Notes: a model not told the origin generated them from the letters alone. A stretch of 61,150 nucleotides of DNA from Pseudonocardia oceani (GCF_019263585.2 NZ_JADQDF010000003.1:1-61150); one strand, 5' to 3'. Positions 32,301 through 38,663 are shown, counted from the stretch's first letter. A program made the numbers and translations.

Positions 32301-32482
32301 CACCGACCACCCCACGGGTCCTGCTTGTCGATGTGCGCCCGCCACTCGGCCTGCGGGTGGGTGTGCTGGTCGGTGCGGCCGTCGAGTTCGCACCCGGCGG
32401 TGTGCTTCACCTTGACGTCGGGCTGCGGGTCGAGCGCGCGCCGCGGTACGTCGCGGTCGCTCTTGCTGCTGAACAGTCCCAT
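32300..32482 (-). CDS. First gene of the minus-strand operon, hypothetical (60 aa)
   Basis: ATG 32482 is behind GAGGAG. The protein is hydrophilic and basic: 'GLFSSKSDRDVPRRALDPQ', 'VKVKHTAGCELDGRTDQHTH'. It begins the transfer-like operon and is divergent from 32578, with paired operator-like sites between them. No family recognised. Confidence 0.55.
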   Translation of the reverse strand: MGLFSSKSDRDVPRRALDPQPDVKVKHTAGCELDGRTDQHTHPQAEWRAHIDKQDPWGGR

Positions 32483-32510
32483 CGGGGTCTCCTCGTGGTC
32501 GGTTTCGCGC

Positions 32511-32525
32511 TTCCCAGAAGTGGGA
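32511..32525. promoter_or_regulatory. Operator-like site 1 in the divergent gap
   Basis: TTCCCAGAAGTGGGA shares 11 of 15 positions (TTCCYA-N3-GTGGGA) with the site at 32538-32552. Its arms TCCCA and TGGGA are inverted. It lies 28 bases upstream of the minus-strand gene start and is a likely repressor site for the transfer-like operon. Confidence 0.6.
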
Positions 32526-32536
32526 GCCTACGATAC

Positions 32537-32554
32537 CTTCCTACATGTGGGAAG
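32537..32554. promoter_or_regulatory. Operator-like site 2, 18-bp near-perfect palindrome
   Basis: CTTCCTACATGTGGGAAG is an inverted repeat with one mismatch. It lies 27 bases after site 1, in the same orientation and about 2.5 helical turns away. A TAACCT at 32564-32569, eight bases before the GTG at 32578, is a possible -10 for a leaderless plus-strand message. Confidence 0.6.
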
Positions 32555-32577
32555 ACCGAGCACTAACCTGACCCGCT

Positions 32578-32832
32578 GTGACCAGCCGCGAGGAGAGCGA
32601 AGCGTTGATGAATCTGCAGGAACTCCTCGCCCGCGACCTGTCGAAGGTGTCCCTCGACGAGCTGTACCAAGGGATCAAGGAATCCGAGCTGGTGTTCGAC
32701 CAGGCACAGGTCTGGACGGGGCGGCTCGTGGCCGAGGTGCGACGGAGGCCGAACGTCTCGTGGTCGAAGGTCGAAGAGGCGACAGGCGTCCCGAAGGCGA
32801 CGCTCGACCGGCGCGCGAGCAAGGCGCCGTAG
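32578..32832 (+). CDS. Probable DNA-binding regulator of the transfer-like module (84 aa)
   Basis: GTG 32578 is the start; there is no ribosome site and a -10-like TAACCT lies 8 bases upstream, so the message may be leaderless. The second half is a likely helix-turn-helix: 'NVSWSKVEEATGVPKATLDRR'. It is divergent from the minus-strand transfer-like operon, with the two operator-like sites between. This is the usual arrangement for a local repressor (KorSA-like by position, not by sequence). Confidence 0.5.
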   Translation: MTSREESEALMNLQELLARDLSKVSLDELYQGIKESELVFDQAQVWTGRLVAEVRRRPNVSWSKVEEATGVPKATLDRRASKAP

Positions 32833-33029
32833 CGTTCGACCCCTACGCCCCCGACTACCACGCCCCCGTCATCGGCCGCACCTACTGGCACCGGCCGTGG
32901 CGCCAAACCGTCACCGTCCTCGCCGCCCCCGGTGTCGGGGATGCGGTGCCCTACGACGAGGTGGTGGTGCGGCTGTACGCCACCGGCACCCCCGCCGTCG
33001 TGAAGCTGCGCAGCCTGGAGGAACGATGA
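32760..33029 (+). CDS. Hypothetical protein, uncertain start
   Basis: The well-supported part reads 'AFDPYAPDYHAPVIGRTYWHRPWRQTVTVLAAPG' (in pieces) to 'VVKLRSLEER' and ends at 33029. The only in-frame usual start is GTG 32760, which overlaps the previous gene by 73 bases. Another possibility is a +1 slip or old frameshift that once joined it to the upstream HTH gene. Function unknown. Confidence 0.4.
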   Translation: MVEGRRGDRRPEGDARPAREQGAVAFDPYAPDYHAPVIGRTYWHRPWRQTVTVLAAPGVGDAVPYDEVVVRLYATGTPAVVKLRSLEER

Positions 33030-33280
33030 CCGACACCACCGCTGGATGCGGCTGCCAGTACGACGCTACTGGGCTCGTGTTCGTCGACCGGTGCGTGTGC
33101 CTACCCGTGCCCGTCAGCGACGACCAGGCCGCGCTCGACCGGGCGGCCGCGGACATGGCGGTGCGCGACGACCTCGCCCGCGAAGTGGCCCGGCTGTGGG
33201 TCGCGGCCGACAAGAACGACCCGCGCGATCTGACCGCCGCTCTCGACCGGCTCGCCGCCGCCTACGGGGAGGACCGATGA
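33026..33280 (+). CDS. Small hypothetical protein with CxC motifs (84 aa)
   Basis: The ATG overlaps the previous stop and the end overlaps the next ATG. Its start 'AGCGCQYDATGLVFVDRCVC' gives two Cys pairs. An Ala/Arg/Asp-rich helix follows ('DDLAREVARLWVAADKNDP'). Operon overlap supports it. Function unknown. Confidence 0.5.
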   Translation: MTDTTAGCGCQYDATGLVFVDRCVCLPVPVSDDQAALDRAAADMAVRDDLAREVARLWVAADKNDPRDLTAALDRLAAAYGEDR

Positions 33281-33441
33281 GCGACGTCTACGTGCGCTAT
33301 CAGGACAAGCCGGTAGCCCGCACCTTGGAGGACACCCGCGCAGGCATCACCGTGGACCTGGACGAGGACGGTGAGGTCGTAGGCGTCGAGCTGCTCGCAG
33401 CGTCCGCTGTCGAGGTCGACGGGGTCGAGGTGGCCCAGTGA
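33277..33441 (+). CDS. DUF2283-like small protein (54 aa)
   Basis: The protein reads 'VYVRYQDKPVARTLE', 'GITVDLDEDGEVVGVELLAA' and ends 'VDGVEVAQ'. The 'vDLDedGeVvGvEll' motif is typical of DUF2283, small beta proteins common in bacteria and phages. ATG 33277 is within a 4-base overlap. The biological role is unknown. Confidence 0.55.
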   Translation: MSDVYVRYQDKPVARTLEDTRAGITVDLDEDGEVVGVELLAASAVEVDGVEVAQ

Positions 33442-33785
33442 GTGGGTTCTACGCGGCGCCCGTCCGCGACCTCGGCGACCCCGCCGCCGACCCGCCCGGC
33501 ACCGTCCGCGTCGACGCCGACCCCACGGACCAGCACGCGCACCTGTTCGACCGCGACGCGCGCCGTGCCGTGAAGACGGCGCAGACGAGGCCGGCGGGGC
33601 AGCGGTGGGTCCTCATCTCAGGAGCCCGCGACATCACCTGGTTCTACGACGACGAGGTGGCGAGCTGGCCCGTCGTCCCCGCCTACGCCGTGTCCGCGCC
33701 CTGGACACTCGCCGCCGCACAGCCCGCGCCGGCCACGCCCGCGCACGAGCGCGGGGACCTCGACGTGGAGGCGTTCCGCGGATGA
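33438..33785 (+). CDS. Hypothetical protein
   Basis: This 115-residue protein (GTGA start overlap) has an acidic N-terminus 'RDLGDPAADPPGTVRVDADP', then 'QRWVLISGARDITWFYDDEVASW', which gives a small mixed alpha/beta look. No domain recognised. It continues the tightly overlapped operon between the transfer-like module and the integrase. Confidence 0.45.
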   Translation: MSGFYAAPVRDLGDPAADPPGTVRVDADPTDQHAHLFDRDARRAVKTAQTRPAGQRWVLISGARDITWFYDDEVASWPVVPAYAVSAPWTLAAAQPAPATPAHERGDLDVEAFRG

Positions 33786-34144
33786 GCACGCTCAAGGCAC
33801 TCGGCATCCCCCTGCTGATACGCACCGCCTGCAGGACGATCTCCGCCATGACGCATCCCCTCATCGTCGCGGGCCTACTACTGGGAGGGCTGTGGCTGGT
33901 TCTGGCCTGGGGGAATGAGTGGGTGGAGCAGCGCCAGGAGGAACAGTGGCGCGTCGTCGTTGAGCACACCGAAGCACTGGAGCGCAGGTCCGCGCTGCAG
34001 GAACAGGTCGACTGGGAGGTGCGGCAGCACCAGCTCGACCCGTCCTACCCGTACCCCGAGCAAGTCCCGGTCTGCCCTCCGTGGCAAGAGCCGTGGGTGC
34101 TCTCGGTGTCTGTTGCGGGCGACGTGGATGCCCGGTGTCAGTGA
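33782..34144 (+). CDS. Membrane protein with one hydrophobic helix
   Basis: This 120-residue protein starts at ATG 33782; ATG 33848 is an alternative that would put the helix directly at the N-terminus. The membrane helix is 'PLIVAGLLLGGLWLVLAWG', followed by a charged coiled helix ('EQRQEEQWRVVVEHTEALERR') and a Pro-rich end. Function unknown. Confidence 0.45.
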   Translation: MSTLKALGIPLLIRTACRTISAMTHPLIVAGLLLGGLWLVLAWGNEWVEQRQEEQWRVVVEHTEALERRSALQEQVDWEVRQHQLDPSYPYPEQVPVCPPWQEPWVLSVSVAGDVDARCQ

Positions 34145-34317
34145 CCGAGCCCGAGCACGTCCCCACCGTGAACGACCGACTCCGCGCGGCCGGGATCTCT
34201 CAGACCTCGATCGACGCGCACTTCGCCGACGGCGTCCTGCGCGTCGACGGGGACCCGGCCACGGCGCTCGATCAGCCTGCGCCGAAGCCCGCGCGCATCG
34301 TCATCCACGAGGCCTGA
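34141..34317 (+). CDS. Small hypothetical protein before the integrase gap (58 aa)
   Basis: GTG 34141 overlaps the preceding stop. The protein reads 'VPTVNDRLRAAGISQTSIDAH' and 'GVLRVDGDPATALDQPAPKP'. The first part could be a short DNA-binding helix pair. Being adjacent to a serine integrase, an excision factor role is possible by position only. Confidence 0.4.
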   Translation: MTEPEHVPTVNDRLRAAGISQTSIDAHFADGVLRVDGDPATALDQPAPKPARIVIHEA

Positions 34318-34406
34318 CCTGCTGCTATACGGCGCACCCGCATACTATCCAGTGGTGCTGTCACTGGTTTTCGTGTGTACCGAAACCGGGACTAGCCTCA
34401 CTAGCC
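34318..34406. promoter_or_regulatory. Gap upstream of the integrase, candidate attP and promoter
   Basis: This 89-base gap holds several dyads: CCAGTG-N7-CACTGG (34350-34368 region), then GGTTTTCG...CGAAACC. Next to the ATG is a direct repeat ACTAGCC at 34391-34397 and 34400-34406. TAGCCT (34393-34398) could be a -10 for a leaderless integrase message. Serine integrases often keep attP beside their gene, so attP is likely here, but its core is not determined. Confidence 0.4.
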
Positions 34407-35783
34407 ATGACGCGTCGCGCGGCCGTGTACTGCCGCATCAGCCAGGACCGGATCGGCGCCGGCCTCGGCGTTGACCGGCAGGAGCAGGACTGCCGTGCGC
34501 TCGTCGCCTCCCGCGGCTGGAGTGTCGCCGAGGTGTACGTCGACAACGACGCCTCCGCCTACTCGCGGCGGGCACGGCCCGGCTACGAGCGGATGCTCGC
34601 CGACATCGACGCCGGCCGCATCGACGCCGTCGTCGCCTGGCACGCCGACCGACTGCACCGCTCCCCCATCGAGCTCGAGCGCTACATCGACCTCACCCAG
34701 CATGCGCCCACCCACACGGTGCGGGCGGGCGAGCTCGACCTGTCGACGGCGTCGGGGCGGATGACGGCGCGCATCGTCGGTGCGGTCGCCCGCCATGAGT
34801 CGGAGCAGAAGGGTGAGCGGCTGCGCCGTCAGCGGCAGCAGGCCCAGGCCGACGGTCGCTGGCACGGCGGGCGCCGACCGTTCGGGTTCGAGCCCGACGG
34901 GCTGGCGCTGCTGCCGGGTGAGGCCGCGGAGATCGAGGCCGCTACCCGCGACATCCTCGCCGGGCACTCGGTGCGGTCGATCGTCCGACGCTGGAACGAC
35001 GCCGGCCTGACCACCTCGACGGGCGCCCGCTGGGACGGGTCGAACCTGCGCCACGTCCTGCTCCGTCCGCGCAACGCCGGCCTCGTCGGGAACCGCGGCC
35101 GCATCGTCGGCCCGGCCCGGTGGCCTGCGATCGTCGAGCGCGACACCTGGGAGGCGCTCGTCGCGCTCCTGTCGGACCGGACACGGCTCACCCATCGTGG
35201 GACCAGCCTCAAGCTCGTCGGGTCGTTCCTGTACCGCTGCGAGTGCGGGGAACTGGTGCGTTCCGGAGGGCAGCGCGCCGATGGGCAGCCGAGGTACGCG
35301 TGCGCGGCGAACCACATGAGCCGAGTCGCCAAGCCGGTCGACGAGCTCGTGCTCGACGTCGTCGGACGTCGTCTGGCGCGCAACGCGGTGAACCTGCTGA
35401 CACCGAGTGTCGACGTGCGCCCGTTGCGGATCAGGCTCGCGAACCTCCGCGCTCACGCGGACAAGATCGCGGCCGAGTTCGGCGACCCAGACTCGGGCAT
35501 GACGGCCAGCCAGTTCCGGCTGTCCAACGGCCCGGTGCAGAGTGAGATCGCCGCGCTCGAGGCTCAGCTCGCTCGCCACTGGACGGGCTCGCCACTGGCC
35601 GGCATCGCGGATGCGGCGGATCCTCGCCGGACGTTCCTCGCCGCGGGGATCGACCAGCAGCGCCGCGTCATCGACAACCTGGTCGAGGTGACGCTGCTCC
35701 GGCAGCGCCCCGGGCGAGGAGCAGGCGGGGTGTACTTCGACCCTGCCTCGGTGCGCGTGGAGGATCGGCGGGGCGACATCTAG
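34407..35783 (+). CDS. Large serine recombinase (integrase)
   Basis: This 458-residue protein starts at ATG 34407. The catalytic domain opens 'AAVYCRISQDR' with Ser12 as nucleophile, then 'GVDRQEQDCRAL', 'RPGYERMLADIDAGRIDAVVAWHADRLHR' (split) and 'TASGRMTARIVGAVARHESEQKGERLRRQ'. A recombinase domain follows at ~155-260 ('WHGGRRPFGF', 'RPRNAGLVGNRGRIVG'). A zinc ribbon lies near 278-300 ('YRCECGELV', 'YACAANHM'), and a coiled-coil C-terminal part ends it. It integrates phage DNA at attB and excises it with a directionality factor. It converges on the ImmA gene with a 4-base overlap. Confidence 0.95.
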   Translation: MTRRAAVYCRISQDRIGAGLGVDRQEQDCRALVASRGWSVAEVYVDNDASAYSRRARPGYERMLADIDAGRIDAVVAWHADRLHRSPIELERYIDLTQHAPTHTVRAGELDLSTASGRMTARIVGAVARHESEQKGERLRRQRQQAQADGRWHGGRRPFGFEPDGLALLPGEAAEIEAATRDILAGHSVRSIVRRWNDAGLTTSTGARWDGSNLRHVLLRPRNAGLVGNRGRIVGPARWPAIVERDTWEALVALLSDRTRLTHRGTSLKLVGSFLYRCECGELVRSGGQRADGQPRYACAANHMSRVAKPVDELVLDVVGRRLARNAVNLLTPSVDVRPLRIRLANLRAHADKIAAEFGDPDSGMTASQFRLSNGPVQSEIAALEAQLARHWTGSPLAGIADAADPRRTFLAAGIDQQRRVIDNLVEVTLLRQRPGRGAGGVYFDPASVRVEDRRGDI

Positions 35784-36226
35784 TTGCTGCGGGGCCGGGG
35801 TAGCGGCATGAAGATCGGCGCCCGCAGCGCGGTCTCGACGGTGTCGCGGTCGACTGCGAACCGGGCGGCCAGGTCTTGGATCTCCTGTTCGGTCCACTGT
35901 CGGTCGAGCTGGGCGAGAGCAGGCCCGGCAGGGACAAGCATTCGGGCGGTCTCCTTCTGTACCTGGTGTTCTTCGACCGCGGCCCGCTCGGTGGAGACGG
36001 GGCCGCGGGCCAGGTGGACCAGTTCGTGGGCGAGAGTGGATCGCCACTCGTTCGGGGTCAGGTCCGGGGCGATCGCGACGAGGGATTCACCGAAGACGGT
36101 GGCTCCCATCAGTCCTGGTCCGAGGTCCGTTTGTCGGAGGGTGACCTCCCCGTTCTTGTCGAGCGCACTCTTCAGTGCGGCCAGGAGACAGACGGCATCT
36201 TCGTGAAGTGCACAGCGGGGAGCCAC
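35780..36226 (-). CDS. ImmA/IrrE-family metallopeptidase
   Basis: This 148-residue protein starts at GTG 36226. It has the zinc motif 'AHELVHLARG' (His67-Glu68-x-x-His71) and a downstream acidic helix ('ERAAVEEHQVQKETARMLVPA') that supplies the third ligand, followed by a small HTH-like end ('QEIQDLAARFAVDRDTVETAL'). ImmA enzymes cleave phage or ICE repressors on damage or cell-cell signals. It lies 50 bases after the repressor gene in the same direction, which supports such a pairing here. Confidence 0.85.
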   Translation of the reverse strand: MAPRCALHEDAVCLLAALKSALDKNGEVTLRQTDLGPGLMGATVFGESLVAIAPDLTPNEWRSTLAHELVHLARGPVSTERAAVEEHQVQKETARMLVPAGPALAQLDRQWTEQEIQDLAARFAVDRDTVETALRAPIFMPLPRPRSN

Positions 36227-36276
36227 GTCTAGAGTTTAAACTTTGATCACTGAATCGTTACCGCATTCGCTTAGCA

Positions 36277-36720
36277 TCACTTACTTGGCTTACGCCGCGC
36301 AGCCCACTGCTCACCCTGCGTTGCCGCAGGCAGCGGCGGCGGCAGGTGCCGAACTTCGTTCGGCGGATCGATCACGCCAGCCGCGCCGGTACTGTTGCGC
36401 TCAAGTCTACGTGCGAGCTCGGCGAGCAGCTCGCGGTTGCCCAACGTGTGCGCGCCGGCGGCGGGGCGCTCAAGGACCTCGATGTCGAGATCGGCCGGCG
36501 TGAGGTAGCCGGCAGCGAGCATGCCGTCGACGACGGGCACCTGCAGTGCGACACAGACGGCGCGCACTGCGGCGGGCTCCGGCACCTCGCCCCTCCGGAG
36601 CCACTTCGAGATCTTCGGGCTGGTCACCGTGTCGTTCGACGCGCGTATGAGATCGACCTGTCGCCAGTTCCGCTGCCGAAGGTGATCGGACAACCACGAG
36701 GCCCAGCTGCTCTCCGGCAC
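36277..36720 (-). CDS. Immunity repressor with N-terminal HTH (CI-like)
   Basis: This 147-residue protein is best started at GTG 36720: an in-frame ATG at 36762 would place the operator and -10 inside the gene. The HTH lies at about 13-60 ('LRQRNWRQVDLIRASNDTV', 'SPKISKWLRRGEVPEPAAV'). A Pro/Ala linker and a short C-terminal part follow. There is no visible LexA-type protease domain, so inactivation by the adjacent ImmA is plausible. It is divergent from the Cro-like gene, with five related operators around both promoters. Confidence 0.7.
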   Translation of the reverse strand: MPESSWASWLSDHLRQRNWRQVDLIRASNDTVTSPKISKWLRRGEVPEPAAVRAVCVALQVPVVDGMLAAGYLTPADLDIEVLERPAAGAHTLGNRELLAELARRLERNSTGAAGVIDPPNEVRHLPPPLPAATQGEQWAARRKPSK

Positions 36721-36727
36721 GAGGCGC

Positions 36728-36756
36728 AGCGTATCTGCGTACACGCAGCATGTCAG
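36728..36756 (-). promoter_or_regulatory. Repressor promoter with operator in its spacer
   Basis: On the minus strand, CTGACA (36756-36751) is a -35 and TACGCT (36733-36728) a -10, with a 17-base spacer. Transcription would begin about at GTG 36720, seven bases after the -10, giving a leaderless message. The operator at 36735-36748 fills the spacer, which suggests autorepression. Confidence 0.55.
36735..36748. promoter_or_regulatory. Operator A, CTGCGTACACGCAG
   Basis: This is a perfect 14-bp palindrome with a two-base centre. It is one of five related sites with consensus CTGCGT-NN-ACGCAG, and it sits between the -35 and -10 of the repressor promoter. Confidence 0.75.
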
Positions 36757-36849
36757 CCGCACGTGATCTTAACTATCCGCAGGTAGTGGCTCCAACGGGT
36801 GATGCGTGGGCGCAGCACCTGGCGAAAAGCGACACGCCGGACACGCCGG

Positions 36850-36863
36850 TTTCGTACACGAAG
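36850..36863. promoter_or_regulatory. Degenerate operator E, TTTCGTACACGAAG
   Basis: The central TTCGTACACGAA is a palindrome with the same CGT-NN-ACG core as the other operators but different outer bases. It lies 3 bases upstream of operator B. It may be a weaker site. Confidence 0.4.
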
Positions 36864-36866
36864 GAG

Positions 36867-36880
36867 TTGCGTTCACGCAG
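36867..36880. promoter_or_regulatory. Operator B, TTGCGTTCACGCAG
   Basis: It matches the consensus at all but the first base. It overlaps the proposed -35 (TTGCGT, 36867-36872) of the rightward early promoter. Confidence 0.7.
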
Positions 36881-36896
36881 CCTCCTGCGCTAGCTT
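36867..36896 (+). promoter_or_regulatory. Rightward early promoter for the Cro-like gene
   Basis: The -35 is TTGCGT (36867-36872) and the -10 TAGCTT (36891-36896) with an 18-base spacer. Operators B and C cover the -35 and the expected transcription start (~36903). This would be the main lytic promoter controlled by the repressor. Confidence 0.5.
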
Positions 36897-36898
36897 TC

Positions 36899-36912
36899 CT
36901 GCGTCAACGCAG
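36899..36912. promoter_or_regulatory. Operator C, CTGCGTCAACGCAG
   Basis: This is a perfect consensus site 32 bases after operator B, covering the expected start of the rightward message. Confidence 0.75.
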
Positions 36913-36915
36913 TAG

Positions 36916-36929
36916 CTGCTTCTACGCAG
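36916..36929. promoter_or_regulatory. Operator D, CTGCTTCTACGCAG
   Basis: It has one change from the consensus (T for G in the left arm) and lies 17 bases after operator C, immediately before the Cro-like gene's ribosome site region. Confidence 0.6.
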
Positions 36930-36940
36930 AGAGAGCGCCC

Positions 36941-37192
36941 GTGAAGCCGACCATCCAGATCCGAGCCGACAACCTCGCGCTCGTCCGGGCCGCCGCCGGC
37001 CTGTCCTCCAACGCCGCCCTCGCCCAGGCCATGGGCGTCCACCCGACCACGGTGTCCCGCACCCTCAAGGGCGACGCAGCGCTCGGCGTCGACTTCATCG
37101 CCGCCCTGCTCAGCGCCTTCCCGCAGGTCGAGTTCGGTCAGCTGTTCTCCGTCGAGGTCCTCGAGCAGGCGCCCACCGCGGTGTCCGCATGA
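36941..37192 (+). CDS. Cro-like HTH regulator (83 aa)
   Basis: GTG 36941 is the start, behind GAGAGAG. The HTH is at ~24-44: 'NAALAQAMGVHPTTVSRTLKG', with 'LGVDFIAALLSAFPQVEFGQLF' after it. It is the first gene of the rightward early operon and divergent from the repressor, as Cro is in lambdoid phages. It overlaps the next gene by four bases. Activator or anti-repressor roles are alternatives. Confidence 0.75.
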   Translation: MKPTIQIRADNLALVRAAAGLSSNAALAQAMGVHPTTVSRTLKGDAALGVDFIAALLSAFPQVEFGQLFSVEVLEQAPTAVSA

Positions 37193-37386
37193 CCACCGCC
37201 GCCGAGCGGGCCGCCGAACGCGACGCCGAACGTGCCGCCGCATACGAGGCCCACGTCGAGGCGCTCCTGGCTGCGATGCCGCCGCTGACCAACTCGCAGC
37301 GAGCCCGGGTCGTCGACCTCCTCGCGCCGATGCCCGTCGCCGTCGACAGCTCGACCCAGCACGACGACCTCCGCGCCGCGTCCTGA
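37189..37386 (+). CDS. Small hypothetical helical protein (65 aa)
   Basis: ATG 37189 overlaps the preceding stop. It opens with a charged Ala/Glu/Arg helix ('AAERAAERDAERAAAYEAHV') and contains 'PPLTNSQRARVVDLLAPM'. This resembles short actinophage early proteins near regulators. Function unknown. A 72-base gap without obvious signals follows. Confidence 0.5.
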   Translation: MTTAAERAAERDAERAAAYEAHVEALLAAMPPLTNSQRARVVDLLAPMPVAVDSSTQHDDLRAAS

Positions 37387-37458
37387 CCCACCCACGTAGT
37401 AGGCGAGCCGACGCCGCCACGCGCCGACCCGCCCCGATCACAGAGGAACACACCCTCC

Positions 37459-37743
37459 ATGACCAGCCTCATCGTCCACGACCACAGCCCGACCGGGGAA
37501 CTCCCCACGATCACCGGTCAGCCCGCCGCGGTCACCGACGCCATCGCCCGAGGCCGCGCCGCCATCCCCGCCCGCCCGCGCGGCGGCTGGATCTCCGAGG
37601 ACCGGCCGTCGGGCAGGCATCGCGCCGACCGCGCCGGGTCCGTCCACGTGTCCGCGATCGCCGGTGTCGACCTGCGCCGCCGCCCCCAGCGCGCCGGGAA
37701 GTCGCACGGCCTGCTCGACCAGCTCCTCGGTGGTGGGGCGTGA
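37459..37743 (+). CDS. Hypothetical early protein (94 aa)
   Basis: ATG 37459 follows AGAGGAA. The protein is basic and Arg/Pro-rich ('AIARGRAAIPARPRGGWIS', 'DLRRRPQRAGKSHGLLDQLL'). No domain recognised. It overlaps the next gene by four bases. Confidence 0.45.
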   Translation: MTSLIVHDHSPTGELPTITGQPAAVTDAIARGRAAIPARPRGGWISEDRPSGRHRADRAGSVHVSAIAGVDLRRRPQRAGKSHGLLDQLLGGGA

Positions 37744-38063
37744 GTCGCGCCAACCGTCCGACCCGCGAGGAGGTCGCGGACGCGCTGGCCTCCGCCGACA
37801 TCGCGGTCGGCCCGTCCATGCCGACCTTGGCCGCCGAGGTGCGCGCGCTGCGCAACGAGCTGGCGTTCGCGCGCAGCGCGAACGAGCACCAGGCCGCCAC
37901 CATCGCCGAGCTGCGCGAGAACCTGCCTCGGCTACTCGCAGTCGAGGCCGCCGCGCGTCACCTGCTCGTCACGAACAGCCTCCCGGCGTACCACGCCCTC
38001 GACCGCGACGAGGCCCTCGAACGGCTCACCGCTGCGCTCAAGCCGAAGGAGCGTGCGTCGTGA
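37740..38063 (+). CDS. Coiled-coil early protein (107 aa)
   Basis: GTG 37740 overlaps the upstream stop. 'TREEVADALASADIAVG' is followed by a long helix ('LAAEVRALRNELAFARSANEHQ', 'ATIAELRENLPRLLAVE') that probably forms a coiled coil. Function unknown. Confidence 0.5.
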   Translation: MSRANRPTREEVADALASADIAVGPSMPTLAAEVRALRNELAFARSANEHQAATIAELRENLPRLLAVEAAARHLLVTNSLPAYHALDRDEALERLTAALKPKERAS

Positions 38064-38527
38064 CCGACCTCGCCCTCCCCACCCACCCCCTCACCCCCGC
38101 CCAGCTCAACCCCAGCGGGATCGCCGACGCCCTCGACCGCGCCGCCCACCTCATCCACACGAACGGCCTCGCGACCGGCGAGTACTGGGAATGTCAGCTG
38201 TTCGCCACCCGATGGACCGAAGGCCGCGGCTGCGACGCCCTCGGCGCCATCGGTGTCGCCGTCGGGTACCGCGACCACCTCGACATCGACCGCGCCATCG
38301 TCGGCGAGGACGTCTACGACCCGAAGGCCCACGCCTACGCCACCACCGGGCCCCACCCCGTCCTCGCCGCGCTGATGGCGCATCTGGGGGTGCGGGACCC
38401 GCTCGACGTCATGAACTGGTCCGACAAGGCGCAGGACCGCGCCGTGGTCGAGGCGCTGCGGGCGTGCGCTGCCGGGCTGCGGATCCACGCAGCCGCGGCC
38501 GAGCAGGTTGGGCGGGTGGCGTCGTGA
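38060..38527 (+). CDS. Conserved actinobacterial/phage protein (DUF6197-like)
   Basis: This 155-residue protein starts at GTG 38060. It has 'GIADALDRAAHLIHTNGLATGEYW', 'GRGCDALGAIGVAVGYRD' and 'LGVRDPLDVMNWSDKAQDRAVVEALRACA' in pieces. This pattern (helix, Cys-containing turn, 'W-D' helix) is found in small actinobacterial proteins grouped as DUF6197. The match is from memory of motifs and is tentative. No function is known. Confidence 0.45.
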   Translation: MTDLALPTHPLTPAQLNPSGIADALDRAAHLIHTNGLATGEYWECQLFATRWTEGRGCDALGAIGVAVGYRDHLDIDRAIVGEDVYDPKAHAYATTGPHPVLAALMAHLGVRDPLDVMNWSDKAQDRAVVEALRACAAGLRIHAAAAEQVGRVAS

Positions 38528-38634
38528 GCGTGTGGCTGGCCGTCTGGCGCTACCTCAACGAGCGCAACCCCCGCTGCGTGGTTCCCGCGCACCGCAGCCG
38601 CTGGTCCTGCGACTGCATCAACCCGTGCCCGTGA
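38524..38634 (+). CDS. Very small Cys-containing protein (36 aa)
   Basis: GTG 38524 overlaps the previous stop, and TGA 38632-38634 overlaps the next possible GTG. It reads 'VWLAVWRYLNERNPRCVVP' and ends in a 'CDCINPCP' cluster. Overlaps on both sides support translation; function unknown. Confidence 0.4.
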   Translation: MSVWLAVWRYLNERNPRCVVPAHRSRWSCDCINPCP

Positions 38635-38663
38635 CCGCCGCGACCCGTAACCCAGGTGACCAC

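Noticed and set aside
34401..36047. 548-codon minus-strand frame over the serine integrase
   Set aside because: Shadow of the integrase; it also crosses the real ImmA gene in another frame.
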